A stretch of 6,965 nucleotides of DNA from Emcibacter sp. (GTDB taxonomy: Bacteria; Pseudomonadota; Alphaproteobacteria; Sphingomonadales; Emcibacteraceae). Numbering within the stretch: the first letter of the stretch is position 1; every line of letters starts with the position of its first letter. The stretch is taken from the NCBI GenBank assembly GCA_027019205.1, contig JALUWZ010000174.1, positions 1 through 6,965 of the forward strand, read 5' to 3'. The notes below the pieces were generated by a model that made no database searches, was not told the origin of the DNA, and worked only from the letters and a program-made list of their open reading frames with translations. Of the stretch, positions 1-5,475 are shown in pieces. Made by a program: the position numbers and the translations under genes.

Positions 1-39
1 GGTATCGAAAATGATAACCCTGTTTTTATCTGTGGTCAT
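1..39 (-). CDS. leuA: 2-isopropylmalate synthase, N-terminal 13 codons (partial, runs off left edge)
   Basis: Only the start is present. Reading the minus strand from the ATG at 39-37 gives MTTDKNRVIIFDT, which matches the beginning of LeuA, where RVIIFDT is followed by the TLRDGEQ motif of the HMG-CoA lyase-like TIM barrel (that part is outside the window). LeuA condenses acetyl-CoA with 2-oxoisovalerate, the first committed step of leucine synthesis in the cytoplasm. An AAGG ribosome binding site lies at 48-51, eight bases before the ATG. The identification rests on few residues but is strongly backed by the leucine-rich leader peptide just upstream (146-271). The homologous homocitrate or citramalate synthases share the FDTTLRDG motif and are the alternatives; the leucine leader argues for LeuA. 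Confidence 0.85.
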   Translation of the reverse strand, partial: MTTDKNRVIIFDT

Positions 40-83
40 GATATTAGCCTTGATTTTATCTGATTGAATGATGTCTCCCGCGT

Positions 84-152
84 GGGGAATGATATATATT
101 TCTCCCCTGCACGTCCGCCGGTATTATAGCTGTAAAATCAGGACGTCAGGGG
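84..152 (-). promoter_or_regulatory. Leucine attenuator: mutually exclusive hairpins ahead of leuA
   Basis: On the minus strand four segments can pair in alternative ways. Segment 2, CCCCTGACGTCC (152-141), pairs with segment 3, GGACGTGCAGGGG (116-104), over 12 pairs with one bulged C. Segment 1, TTCTCCCC (174-167, the end of the Leu codon run), is an exact complement of GGGGAGAA (107-100). GGGGA (107-103) can also pair with segment 4, TCCCC (88-84), extended by CGT/ACG across a three-base bulge. The leader peptide stop codon (148-146) lies inside segment 2. A ribosome stalled on Leu codons would leave segment 2 free to form 2:3, whereas one that reaches the stop would cover segment 2 and free segment 3 for segment 4. 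This is the classic geometry of amino-acid attenuators. No clean U-tract follows any of the hairpins, so how transcription or translation is stopped is not clear. The pairings are seen; the regulation is inferred. Confidence 0.7.
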
Positions 153-271
153 CGACTAAGTCGACCGGGGAGAAGAAGGGAAAGCAGCAGAAGCGAGGCA
201 GGCGACAGCGAACCGGCAGAAATCCTGCCGGTTACGGGGTATGTCAGCGGTGAAATCATCATCAGTTTCAT
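146..271 (-). CDS. leuL: leu operon leader peptide (41 aa, leucine-rich)
   Basis: A short frame on the minus strand runs from the ATG at 271-269 to the TGA at 148-146. Codons 27-34 (193-170) are CTT CTG CTG CTT TCC CTT CTT CTC, that is seven leucines in eight codons, about 130 bases before the leuA start. Such a run is the sensor of a leucine attenuator: scarce charged tRNA-Leu stalls the ribosome there and changes RNA folding downstream. The peptide itself probably has no other function. The start is uncertain, since in-frame ATG codons also exist at 262-260 and 259-257 and none has a strong ribosome binding site (AAGAA before the first is weak). The stop falls within an attenuator stem. The name leuL is given by analogy with enterobacterial leucine leaders. 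Confidence 0.78.
   Translation of the reverse strand: MKLMMISPLTYPVTGRISAGSLSPASLLLLSLLLPGRLSRP
211..233 (-). repeat. Perfect 9-bp inverted repeat inside the leader peptide frame
   Basis: AACCGGCAG and CTGCCGGTT flank a five-base loop, giving a perfect stem of nine pairs. It lies between the leader peptide start and its Leu codons. No T-run follows on either strand, so it is not an intrinsic terminator. It could be a polymerase pause hairpin that lets the first ribosome catch up, as the 1:2 hairpin does in other attenuators, but that is inference. Confidence 0.6.
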
Positions 272-304
272 GCCGGTTCTTGCATAATATTTCAATTACC
301 GGAC

Positions 305-333
305 GTTATAAACAATTTTATACGTCCTGTGAA
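305..333 (-). promoter_or_regulatory. Predicted sigma70-type promoter for the leuA leader transcript
   Basis: The minus strand shows TTCACA (333-328), a 17-base spacer, then TATAAC (310-305). Each hexamer differs from consensus at one position and the spacing is ideal. The start would fall near 298, leaving about 27 bases before the leader peptide ATG and about 260 before leuA. It lies after the DUF805 stop, so leuA probably has its own transcript rather than depending on the upstream gene. Confidence 0.6.
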
Positions 334-337
334 CCGG

Positions 338-361
338 AAAATTGCCTGACAGCCAAATTTT
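338..361 (-). terminator. Possible weak terminator after the DUF805 gene
   Basis: On the minus strand AAAATT and AATTTT flank a GC/GC pair, a two-base bulge and a six-base loop, so an AT-rich stem ends in TTTT directly after the DUF805 stop codon. It could end transcription from upstream before the leuA promoter. The stem has few GC pairs, so the call is tentative. Confidence 0.25.
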
Positions 362-731
362 ATCCGGCATCCTCACTATATCCCAAAGGATCATCGCCGA
401 AATCATTGGGGCCATCGGTCCCCCGCATAACGAACCAGATAAACAGGATAATCCCGCCAATCATCGGGATCAGCCCGACCAGCAGCCACCAGCCGGATTG
501 ATTGCGATCATGCAACCGGCGGATACTGACCGTGATGCTTGGAATGATCATGGCAATGGCAAAAACTATGGACAGAATGATCAAGAATGGAATGATTGCA
601 GTGATCAGCGCAAGTACAAAGTAAACAATAATGTAAAACAGGGTAAAATACCAGTATTCGGACCGGCAGGCCCGCCCGGTAATGGTCGCATATTTGGAAA
701 ATACCGATTTGACGGCTTCTGAAAAACCCAT
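360..731 (-). CDS. DUF805 family inner-membrane protein
   Basis: This 123-residue protein has the hallmarks of the DUF805 family (relatives of E. coli YhaH and YhaI). GRACRSEYWYF at 19-29 matches the family's GR..R.EFW.F entry motif, SIRRLHDRNQSGWW at 69-82 matches its R.LHD..RSGWW motif, and GTDGPNDFGDDP at 104-115 matches its GT.GPN.FG.DP tail. Hydrophobic stretches at about 28-46, 48-66 and 81-101 suggest three or four membrane passes. The biochemical function of the family is not known. The start is supported by a GAGGGG ribosome binding site at 738-743, six bases before the ATG. It is divergent from the VOC gene and lies upstream of leuA in the same direction; I see no functional link to leucine synthesis. 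The length is typical for the family. Confidence 0.88.
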   Translation of the reverse strand: MGFSEAVKSVFSKYATITGRACRSEYWYFTLFYIIVYFVLALITAIIPFLIILSIVFAIAMIIPSITVSIRRLHDRNQSGWWLLVGLIPMIGGIILFIWFVMRGTDGPNDFGDDPLGYSEDAG

Positions 732-772
732 AAAACACCCCTCTAAATTTGAATTTATCGCTATATTTCTCT

Positions 773-801
773 TATATATTGAAAAGAAACCCTAATCGAA
801 A
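773..801 (-). promoter_or_regulatory. Weak candidate promoter for the DUF805 gene
   Basis: The minus strand has TTTCGA (801-796), 17 bases, then TATATA (778-773), about 42 bases before the DUF805 start codon. The -35 box matches consensus at only three positions and the surroundings are AT-rich, so chance matches are likely. The 732-910 intergenic region must hold promoters for both divergent genes. Confidence 0.27.
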
Positions 802-842
802 TCTGCCAAAAAGGCAAGCCAGAGCCTTCCCGGCCTGATCAC

Positions 843-871
843 TTGCGATCGTCGGGAAAAAACAGTATCTT
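843..871 (+). promoter_or_regulatory. Candidate promoter for the VOC-family gene
   Basis: TTGCGA (843-848), a 17-base spacer and TATCTT (866-871) stand about 40 bases before the VOC start codon. Each hexamer matches consensus at four of six positions with ideal spacing. An AGGAG ribosome binding site follows at 899-903. Confidence 0.38.
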
Positions 872-910
872 GTTGCAACTGTCAATATTCACAACATCAG
901 GAGAAAAATA

Positions 911-1297
911 ATGCTCGGGTATATAATGGTCGGAACCAATGATATTAAAAAAGCGGGAGCATTTTATGATGCCATTCTCGGGGAACTCGGGGCAAAACGC
1001 ATGATGGAGGCCGACAATATCATTCTGTGGAGTGCCGGCGAAGGCAAGACCAGCTTTTCTGTCAAGACCCCCTATGACGGCGAGGCAGCCTGTATCGGCA
1101 ATGGTTCCATGGTGGCCCTGAGTGCGCCTGATCATGCAACCGTGGACAAAATTCACGCGATGGCCCTTGAAATGGGGGCGGTTGATGAAGGCCCCGTCGG
1201 CCCGCGCCCCGATTTTGATCCCGACTTCTACGCCGGTTATTTCCGCGACCTTGACGGCAACAAACTGAACGTCTTTAACTATCCGATGCTGGGATAG
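911..1297 (+). CDS. VOC superfamily (glyoxalase/bleomycin-resistance fold) protein
   Basis: This 128-residue single-domain protein has the two-module layout of the vicinal oxygen chelate fold. The first module opens with GYIMVGTNDIKKAGAFYDAIL (split here as GYIMVGTND at 3-11 and AGAFYDAIL at 15-23). The second ends with FYAGYFRDLDGNKLNVF (107-122 region), the usual DPDGN-type closing strand. The substrate is unknown. The metal ligands of glyoxalase I, normally His or Glu in the first strand of each module and in the closing strand, are not apparent: position 6 is Met, and the closing strand reads NKLNVF without the expected Glu. It may therefore not be a classic metal-dependent lyase. AGGAG at 899-903, seven bases before the ATG, fixes the start. 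The gene stands alone on the plus strand, between divergent DUF805 and the convergent acetyltransferase. Confidence 0.85.
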   Translation: MLGYIMVGTNDIKKAGAFYDAILGELGAKRMMEADNIILWSAGEGKTSFSVKTPYDGEAACIGNGSMVALSAPDHATVDKIHAMALEMGAVDEGPVGPRPDFDPDFYAGYFRDLDGNKLNVFNYPMLG

Positions 1298-1325
1298 AAA
1301 GGAAGATATTTCAGGATAGAGGCCA

Positions 1326-1362
1326 TAATAAAAACCCTGTCACCCTGGATTCAATTCAGGGT
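1326..1362 (-). terminator. Intrinsic terminator of the minus-strand operon (after the GNAT gene)
   Basis: On the minus strand ACCCTG (1362-1357) can pair with CAGGGT at 1347-1342, or with a second CAGGGT at 1339-1334 that is directly followed by TTTTTATTAT (the T-run overlaps its last base, 1334). It lies 12 bases past the acetyltransferase stop codon, the right place to end the guaA-to-GNAT transcript. On the plus strand no T-run follows, so its effect on the convergent VOC gene is doubtful. Confidence 0.6.
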
Positions 1363-1368
1363 CCATGA
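1340..1368. repeat. Intergenic palindrome resembling a dispersed alphaproteobacterial repeat
   Basis: TCACCCTGGATTCAATTCAGGGTCCATGA contains a near-perfect palindrome from 1342 to 1362 (ACCCTG with CAGGGT, plus GATT with AATT including one G:T pair). From memory, similar strings (CACCCTGAA...TTCAGGGTCCA) recur between genes in many alphaproteobacterial genomes. Only one copy is in this window, so its repeat status rests on recall. Confidence 0.4.
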
Positions 1369-1374
1369 TGTTCT

Positions 1375-1890
1375 CTACCCCAGTCTTTTCCACATATAGC
1401 GTATCTGAATCTTGTAGCCCGGGGCGACTTCCGGGAATTTGTCGATGCCCGGGGTATAGCCCATGGAAAGATAGAAGGGGATGGCGTTTTTTGTCGACCA
1501 GAGATAAATATCGCGCAATGCTGTCCGGCGCGCAATATCCGCTTCCAGACGGGTCATTATTTTACGGCCAAGGCCCTTGCCCTCGGACCCCGGTCTGATA
1601 TAAACCGCATTGATCCGGGCATGGGTCGGACTGTTAATCTCACGGTCGCCAATCGGATGAAGGTCAACCACATCAGTCCGGCTCCAGCCGCCGACGGCGA
1701 TAATTTCTCCACCCTCTTCGGCGACAAAGGCAAATTCCGGAATGGCGAAATGAAAGGCCGGGTTATCGTCCGATACCCATGCCGCAGCGGTATCCGCACC
1801 ATAGGATTCAGCACAGATCCCCGTGATGGAAAGTTTCATAATCTCCTGAAAAGCTGTCACATCGACATCAGTGAGGGGACGGATAATCAT
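1375..1890 (-). CDS. GNAT family N-acetyltransferase
   Basis: This 171-residue protein has the GNAT fold. It opens with IIRPLTDVDVTAF (2-14), the usual first strand and helix. The central strand INAVYIRP (93-100) leads into the acetyl-CoA pyrophosphate loop GSEGKGLGRKIM (101-112), the Q/RxxGxG/A motif, and WSTKNAIPFYLSMGY (131-145) is the typical 'N..A..FY...GF' closing motif. It would transfer acetyl from acetyl-CoA to an amine; the acceptor cannot be told from sequence. Its ATG (1890-1888) overlaps the der stop codon as ATGA, so it is very likely translated by coupling to der and is the last gene of the operon, with a terminator 12 bases further on. The overlap suggests coexpression with the ribosome-assembly GTPase, but a ribosomal substrate is only speculation. 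Confidence 0.88.
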   Translation of the reverse strand: MIIRPLTDVDVTAFQEIMKLSITGICAESYGADTAAAWVSDDNPAFHFAIPEFAFVAEEGGEIIAVGGWSRTDVVDLHPIGDREINSPTHARINAVYIRPGSEGKGLGRKIMTRLEADIARRTALRDIYLWSTKNAIPFYLSMGYTPGIDKFPEVAPGYKIQIRYMWKRLG

Positions 1891-3305
1891 TTCAGGCTCT
1901 TGCCATATGGGTTGTCGCCTTTGCGTAGCATCAGACGAATGGGGACCCCCGGCAGTTCAAAATCCCATCTGAGTTCATTAAGCAGATAACGCTCGTAACT
2001 GCGCGCGACATCGGCGGGCCGATTGCAGAAAATGGCAAAGGTCGGCGGTCGGGTTTTGACCTGTGTCATATAGCGCATCTTGATCCGGCGGCCCTTGACC
2101 GACGGATGGGGATGATAGGCCATGGTTGCGGCAAGCCATTTATTGAGCTTTGCCGTACTGACCCGCCGGTTCCACAGGCGATAGGTCTCAAACACGGCGG
2201 GCATCAGCTTATTGACCCCGCGTCCGGTCAGGGCGGAAACCGGAATAACCGGAATGCCCTTGATCTGTGGCAGGGAATGTTCGAGCGTATCAAGAATATC
2301 CTTCATCACCTCCTGACGGTTTTCCATCAGATCATATTTATTGAGCGCGATGACCAGCGCCCGGCCCTCCTGGACAATCAGGCTGGCGATGTTCAAATCC
2401 TGCTTCTCGAATGGCATGGTCGCATCAACCATCAGGATGACGACCTCGGCAAAATTAAGCGCGCGGATGGTATCGGCAACCGAGAGTTTTTCAAGCTTTG
2501 CCATCACCCTTGATTTTCGTCTGAGGCCTGCGGTATCGAACATACGGATTTCGCGACCTTCACAGGAAAAACTCACCGCAATGGCATCCCGGGTCAGGCC
2601 CGCTTCGGGGCCGGTAATCTGCCGTTCCTCACCCAGCAGGAAATTAACCAGCGTCGATTTGCCGACATTGGGCCGCCCGACCACCGCCATTTGCAGCGGC
2701 AGGCTGCTATGCTGTTCGGTAGCCTCGGCCTCCTCATCACTGACCTCGCCGGTGATGGCGACCGACTTGCTGATAATCTCTTCCGGCTCTACTTCCCCCT
2801 CAAGCCCGAGGTCAAGGATCACCCGGTCAAAGGCCTCGATCAGCTCGGAAAGCCCCTCGCCATGTTCGGCGGACACCGCCACAGGATCACCAAGGCCCAG
2901 AGAGTAGGATTCATAGATTCCGGCTTCGGCGGCCCGGCCTTCGCATTTATTACAGAGCAGGATTACCGGCGTTTTGCCGCGACGCAGAATATCGGCGAAA
3001 TATTTGTCAAGCGGCGTCACCCCGGCTCTTGCATCAATCATGAACAGGACAAAATCAGCCTCCTCGATCGCGAGGTCAGTCTGGGCGCGCATCCGGGCCG
3101 ACAGCTTGCTGTCCCCGGCATTCTCAAGCCCCGCCGTATCAATCGCGAGAAAAGCTGTCCCGCCGAGCGACGCCATGGCCTCACGCCGGTCACGGGTCAC
3201 CCCCGGGGTATCATCCACCAGCGCCAGCCTTTTGCCGACCAGCCTGTTAAACAGGGTCGACTTGCCGACATTCGGGCGGCCTATCATCGCAACCTTGATC
3301 GTCAT
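1887..3305 (-). CDS. der: Ribosome biogenesis GTPase Der (EngA), tandem G domains
   Basis: Der is an essential GTPase with two G domains that helps assemble the 50S ribosomal subunit. Counting from the ATG at 3305 (472 residues), domain 1 has GRPNVGKST at 9-17, TRDR from 37, DTAG at 56-59, NKCE at 119-122 and SAEHGEG near 145. Domain 2 has GRPNVGKST at 210-218, TRD from 238, DTAG at 257-260, NKYD at 323-326 and SALTGRG near 357. A KH-like domain follows from about 380 to the end (YHPHPSVKGR, KGDNPYGKSLK). The first G4 motif is NKxE rather than NKxD, which I recall as usual in alphaproteobacteria. An open frame reaches a TTG at 3317, but that codon lies at the end of a terminator T-run with no ribosome binding site. 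The ATG at 3305, with GGA about seven bases upstream and the usual MxxKVAMIGRPN start, is preferred. Confidence 0.97.
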   Translation of the reverse strand: MTIKVAMIGRPNVGKSTLFNRLVGKRLALVDDTPGVTRDRREAMASLGGTAFLAIDTAGLENAGDSKLSARMRAQTDLAIEEADFVLFMIDARAGVTPLDKYFADILRRGKTPVILLCNKCEGRAAEAGIYESYSLGLGDPVAVSAEHGEGLSELIEAFDRVILDLGLEGEVEPEEIISKSVAITGEVSDEEAEATEQHSSLPLQMAVVGRPNVGKSTLVNFLLGEERQITGPEAGLTRDAIAVSFSCEGREIRMFDTAGLRRKSRVMAKLEKLSVADTIRALNFAEVVILMVDATMPFEKQDLNIASLIVQEGRALVIALNKYDLMENRQEVMKDILDTLEHSLPQIKGIPVIPVSALTGRGVNKLMPAVFETYRLWNRRVSTAKLNKWLAATMAYHPHPSVKGRRIKMRYMTQVKTRPPTFAIFCNRPADVARSYERYLLNELRWDFELPGVPIRLMLRKGDNPYGKSLK

Positions 3306-3315
3306 TATCCGTTCC

Positions 3316-3356
3316 AAAAAAAGTAATTGGCCCGCCTTTTAGGCAAAACGGACCAA
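3316..3356 (-). terminator. Intrinsic terminator or attenuator between bamB and der
   Basis: On the minus strand TTGGTCCG (3356-3349) pairs with CGGGCCAA (3334-3327) over eight pairs with one G:U. A short inner CC/GG stem is possible, and TTACTTTTTTT follows (T7 at 3322-3316). It starts 27 bases after the bamB stop and ends ten bases before the der ATG. Because I find no good promoter between it and der, it may be a partial terminator that lowers der expression relative to bamB. Confidence 0.65.
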
Positions 3357-3383
3357 TAAAGCAAATATAATAACCGCGAGGAG

Positions 3384-4733
3384 CTATCTCATGGCGACAA
3401 GTTCCGCATCCCGTGTCAGGAAATACAGTGTCTTGTTCACGACAATCGGCGCCATTTCCATATCATCCGGCATCTCCATCCCGCTGATGAACGAGCCATC
3501 ATAGGGGGATATTGATACCGCGTAGCCATCGGACGATGTTACAATAATGCGGTCGCCGGCCAATGTCGGTCCATGCCACAGAACGGCCTCTTTCCGGCGG
3601 TCCGGGTCTTTAAATCTTTCCAGTTGCCGTACCCAGCGTACCTGACCGGTGCGACGGGTAATGCAGACGACCTGCCCCTCGGCAGTAACGACATAGATAT
3701 ATTCCCCGGCGACCCACGGTGTATGCTGTGAACTGATATTCTGTTCCCAGATACGCACCCCGCTACGCAGGTCAATGGCGACCATGCGCCCGCTGTGACT
3801 GACCGCATAAACCTTGCCGTCATAGACAACAGGCTCACCATCAATGTCACGCAGGGTTGCCATCGCCGTCAGCCGCCCCTGGGTATTCAGGGTATCGGTC
3901 CAGAGAACCCGGCCATTTTCGACCCGCATCGCATAAAGCTCGCCCGAGGAATAGGCGGAAATCACCGTATTGCCAATCACCGCCGGACTTGCCGCCCCGA
4001 CCAGACCGGCATTTTCCGAAATCCCGACTTCGTTCCAGAGAATCTTGCCATCCTTCGCATCAAGGGCATAGGTCTGATTATCATGGGTCAGGGCAAATAC
4101 ACGGCCATCTGCATAGGTCGGCGCCCCGCGCAACGGAATGGCCAGCCGGGTCAGCCAGATTACCTTGCCGGTGGATTTATCCAGAGCAGCCACATGGCCG
4201 TAGCCATTGGTGATATAAAGCGCATCCGGCCCGGCAGCGATCCCGCCACCATAGGAAATATTTTTGGTTTCGCCCTTCTGATGGAATTCCTTCTGCCAGA
4301 TTTTTTTGCCGGTCTCCGCATTATAGGCCGAGACCTTTGACATCGAATCCATGGCATAGATCACCCCGTCAAGCACAACCGGCATACTGACGATGCTACG
4401 GCGATCATTTGAGGGCGAGCCAATATTTACCGACCAGATTTTTTTCGGATTTTCTCCAAGAGCCAGATGCTGCATAAGATGGCGTGGATTTCCACCAGCC
4501 TGGGGCCAATTCTTGTTAACATAGGGCTTTGGCAACTGAACCTGAAGATTCTTGAGGTCGGGATTTGCTTTCAACGTCTGCTCATATGTCAGGATGGGAA
4601 TGCGTTCCCCGGTGAGTTTCTTGCTGTTTTTTGTCTCATCTGATGACCCGCTACAGGCAACCACGGCCATTGAGAGTATCGTGCCAATCACCACACGAAA
4701 AAAAACTGTCCCTGACTTATACACTGAAACCAT
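3384..4733 (-). CDS. bamB: Outer-membrane assembly lipoprotein BamB (PQQ-like beta-propeller)
   Basis: BamB is a lipoprotein of the BAM complex, which folds beta-barrel proteins into the outer membrane. The 449-residue product starts with a lipoprotein signal: a hydrophobic stretch at 9-26, then VVAC with Cys27 as the predicted acylated residue. NWPQAGGN at 75-82 opens the mature domain. Propeller repeats follow, each with a '(L)YALDAxTGKxxW' core: YNAETGKKIW (137-146), LDKSTGKVIW (184-193), LDAKDGKILW (224-233), MRVENGRVLW (269-278), IDLRSGVRIW (320-329), ITRRTGQVRW (358-367), and a weaker ISPYDGSF (408-415), with a final strand LVAMR closing the ring. AGGT at 4741-4744, seven bases before the ATG, fixes the start. 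It follows the YfgM-like gene by only 12 bases, so the two are surely cotranscribed. A PQQ-dependent dehydrogenase is excluded by the lipobox and the lack of catalytic regions. Confidence 0.93.
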   Translation of the reverse strand: MVSVYKSGTVFFRVVIGTILSMAVVACSGSSDETKNSKKLTGERIPILTYEQTLKANPDLKNLQVQLPKPYVNKNWPQAGGNPRHLMQHLALGENPKKIWSVNIGSPSNDRRSIVSMPVVLDGVIYAMDSMSKVSAYNAETGKKIWQKEFHQKGETKNISYGGGIAAGPDALYITNGYGHVAALDKSTGKVIWLTRLAIPLRGAPTYADGRVFALTHDNQTYALDAKDGKILWNEVGISENAGLVGAASPAVIGNTVISAYSSGELYAMRVENGRVLWTDTLNTQGRLTAMATLRDIDGEPVVYDGKVYAVSHSGRMVAIDLRSGVRIWEQNISSQHTPWVAGEYIYVVTAEGQVVCITRRTGQVRWVRQLERFKDPDRRKEAVLWHGPTLAGDRIIVTSSDGYAVSISPYDGSFISGMEMPDDMEMAPIVVNKTLYFLTRDAELVAMR

Positions 4734-4745
4734 CTATGTTACCTG

Positions 4746-5390
4746 CTATTCTATTACGGATTTAAATTCTTTTGCCCGGGCCTTTACATCCTCGGGAGCC
4801 TCCAGGTCCTGTTCAATTTCCGTCAGGAGATTTTTGGCCTCTTCAGTCTTGCCCGCAGACAGCGCCGCCGACGCCAGAAGTTCCTTGGCCATATATTCCC
4901 ACGCATTACCATTAATCATCAACGGCGCAAGACGGGTCTTTATTTCGTCATAGGATGCGGTATCCATGGCAATCATTGCCGCCTTGAGGGTGGCCAGATC
5001 ACGATATATCTTGTCAATGTCCGATTTTTTTGCCAATTTATCAAGAGCTGCTATCGCCTTGTCTTTATTGTTTTTTTCGAGTTCAATATCTGCGGTTCTG
5101 AAGGCAACAAGGATTTGATAACCGCTGACATCGGTACCAGACAGACTTTCCAGCCCGCGCAATGCCTCATCCATGTCGTTGGCGGTTATTTCCTTTTCCA
5201 CCTTGCCGTATTTTTCGGCAACATCCGCATAATGATGCTCATTATAGTTTTTCAGGGTCACATTACCGGCAACAAACAGGACAATTCCGACCAGAAAGGC
5301 AATCAGGTAGGAGCCGTATTTCTTCCATATATCCATCATCTGCTTGTGACGCAGGTCTTCATCTACCTCGCGAATAAATTCTTCGGACAA
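4746..5390 (-). CDS. YfgM-like membrane-anchored tetratricopeptide protein
   Basis: This 214-residue protein has a short cytoplasmic N-terminus with EVDEDLRHKQMMDIWKKYG (8-26), one membrane helix at about 26-45 and a long helical periplasmic part with TPR-like repeats (TPR_21/YfgM type, about 50-200). YfgM in E. coli associates with the SecYEG translocon and periplasmic chaperones; that role here is inferred from the family and from its position before bamB. Alphaproteobacterial members are normally annotated only as tetratricopeptide repeat proteins. The first codon is TTG (5390-5388), with GGAG at 5397-5400 six bases upstream. The next in-frame ATG is codon 18, past the conserved EVDEDLR segment, so TTG is the likely start. 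The gap to panB upstream is 85 bases, with no convincing promoter. Confidence 0.88.
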   Translation of the reverse strand: MSEEFIREVDEDLRHKQMMDIWKKYGSYLIAFLVGIVLFVAGNVTLKNYNEHHYADVAEKYGKVEKEITANDMDEALRGLESLSGTDVSGYQILVAFRTADIELEKNNKDKAIAALDKLAKKSDIDKIYRDLATLKAAMIAMDTASYDEIKTRLAPLMINGNAWEYMAKELLASAALSAGKTEEAKNLLTEIEQDLEAPEDVKARAKEFKSVIE

Positions 5391-5396
5391 TCAATG

Positions 5397-5400
5397 CTCC
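5397..5400 (-). promoter_or_regulatory. Ribosome binding site that selects the TTG start of the YfgM-like gene
   Basis: GGAG on the minus strand stands six bases before the TTG at 5390-5388. No ATG or GTG in frame is near enough to use it. Confidence 0.7.
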
Positions 5401-5475
5401 TGTTATTCTCTATATCCCTAAAGCGGGTCAAGATAGCGCGGGCTTGGCCATAAGGCAATCGGGAAAAACCAAAAA

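Noticed and set aside
2..67. Hydrophobic plus-strand frame open to the left edge, possibly the end of a membrane protein
   Set aside because: It is antisense to the leuA start and its ribosome binding site, which are far better supported.
159..166. GTCGAC-type palindrome and CGACTTAGTCG in the leader
   Set aside because: The stem is only four pairs around a three-base loop; it may fold locally but I cannot assign it a role in the attenuator.
68..253. Plus-strand frame of 61 codons rich in Lys, Arg and Gln
   Set aside because: It is the antisense shadow of the Leu-rich leader peptide and attenuator; it has no ribosome binding site and no recognisable protein features.
839..1156. Minus-strand frame of 105 codons
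   Set aside because: It is antisense to the VOC gene, has no family resemblance, and the VOC gene has a ribosome binding site and domain match.
2691..3326. Long plus-strand frame (211 codons)
   Set aside because: It lies wholly opposite der, whose domains account for the region. Similar long frames opposite bamB, panB and guaA were rejected for the same reason.
5402..5431. TTGACC, 18 bases, AATAAC: possible promoter before the YfgM-like gene
   Set aside because: The transcription start would fall on the ribosome binding site at 5397-5400, leaving no usable leader, and the -10 box is poor.
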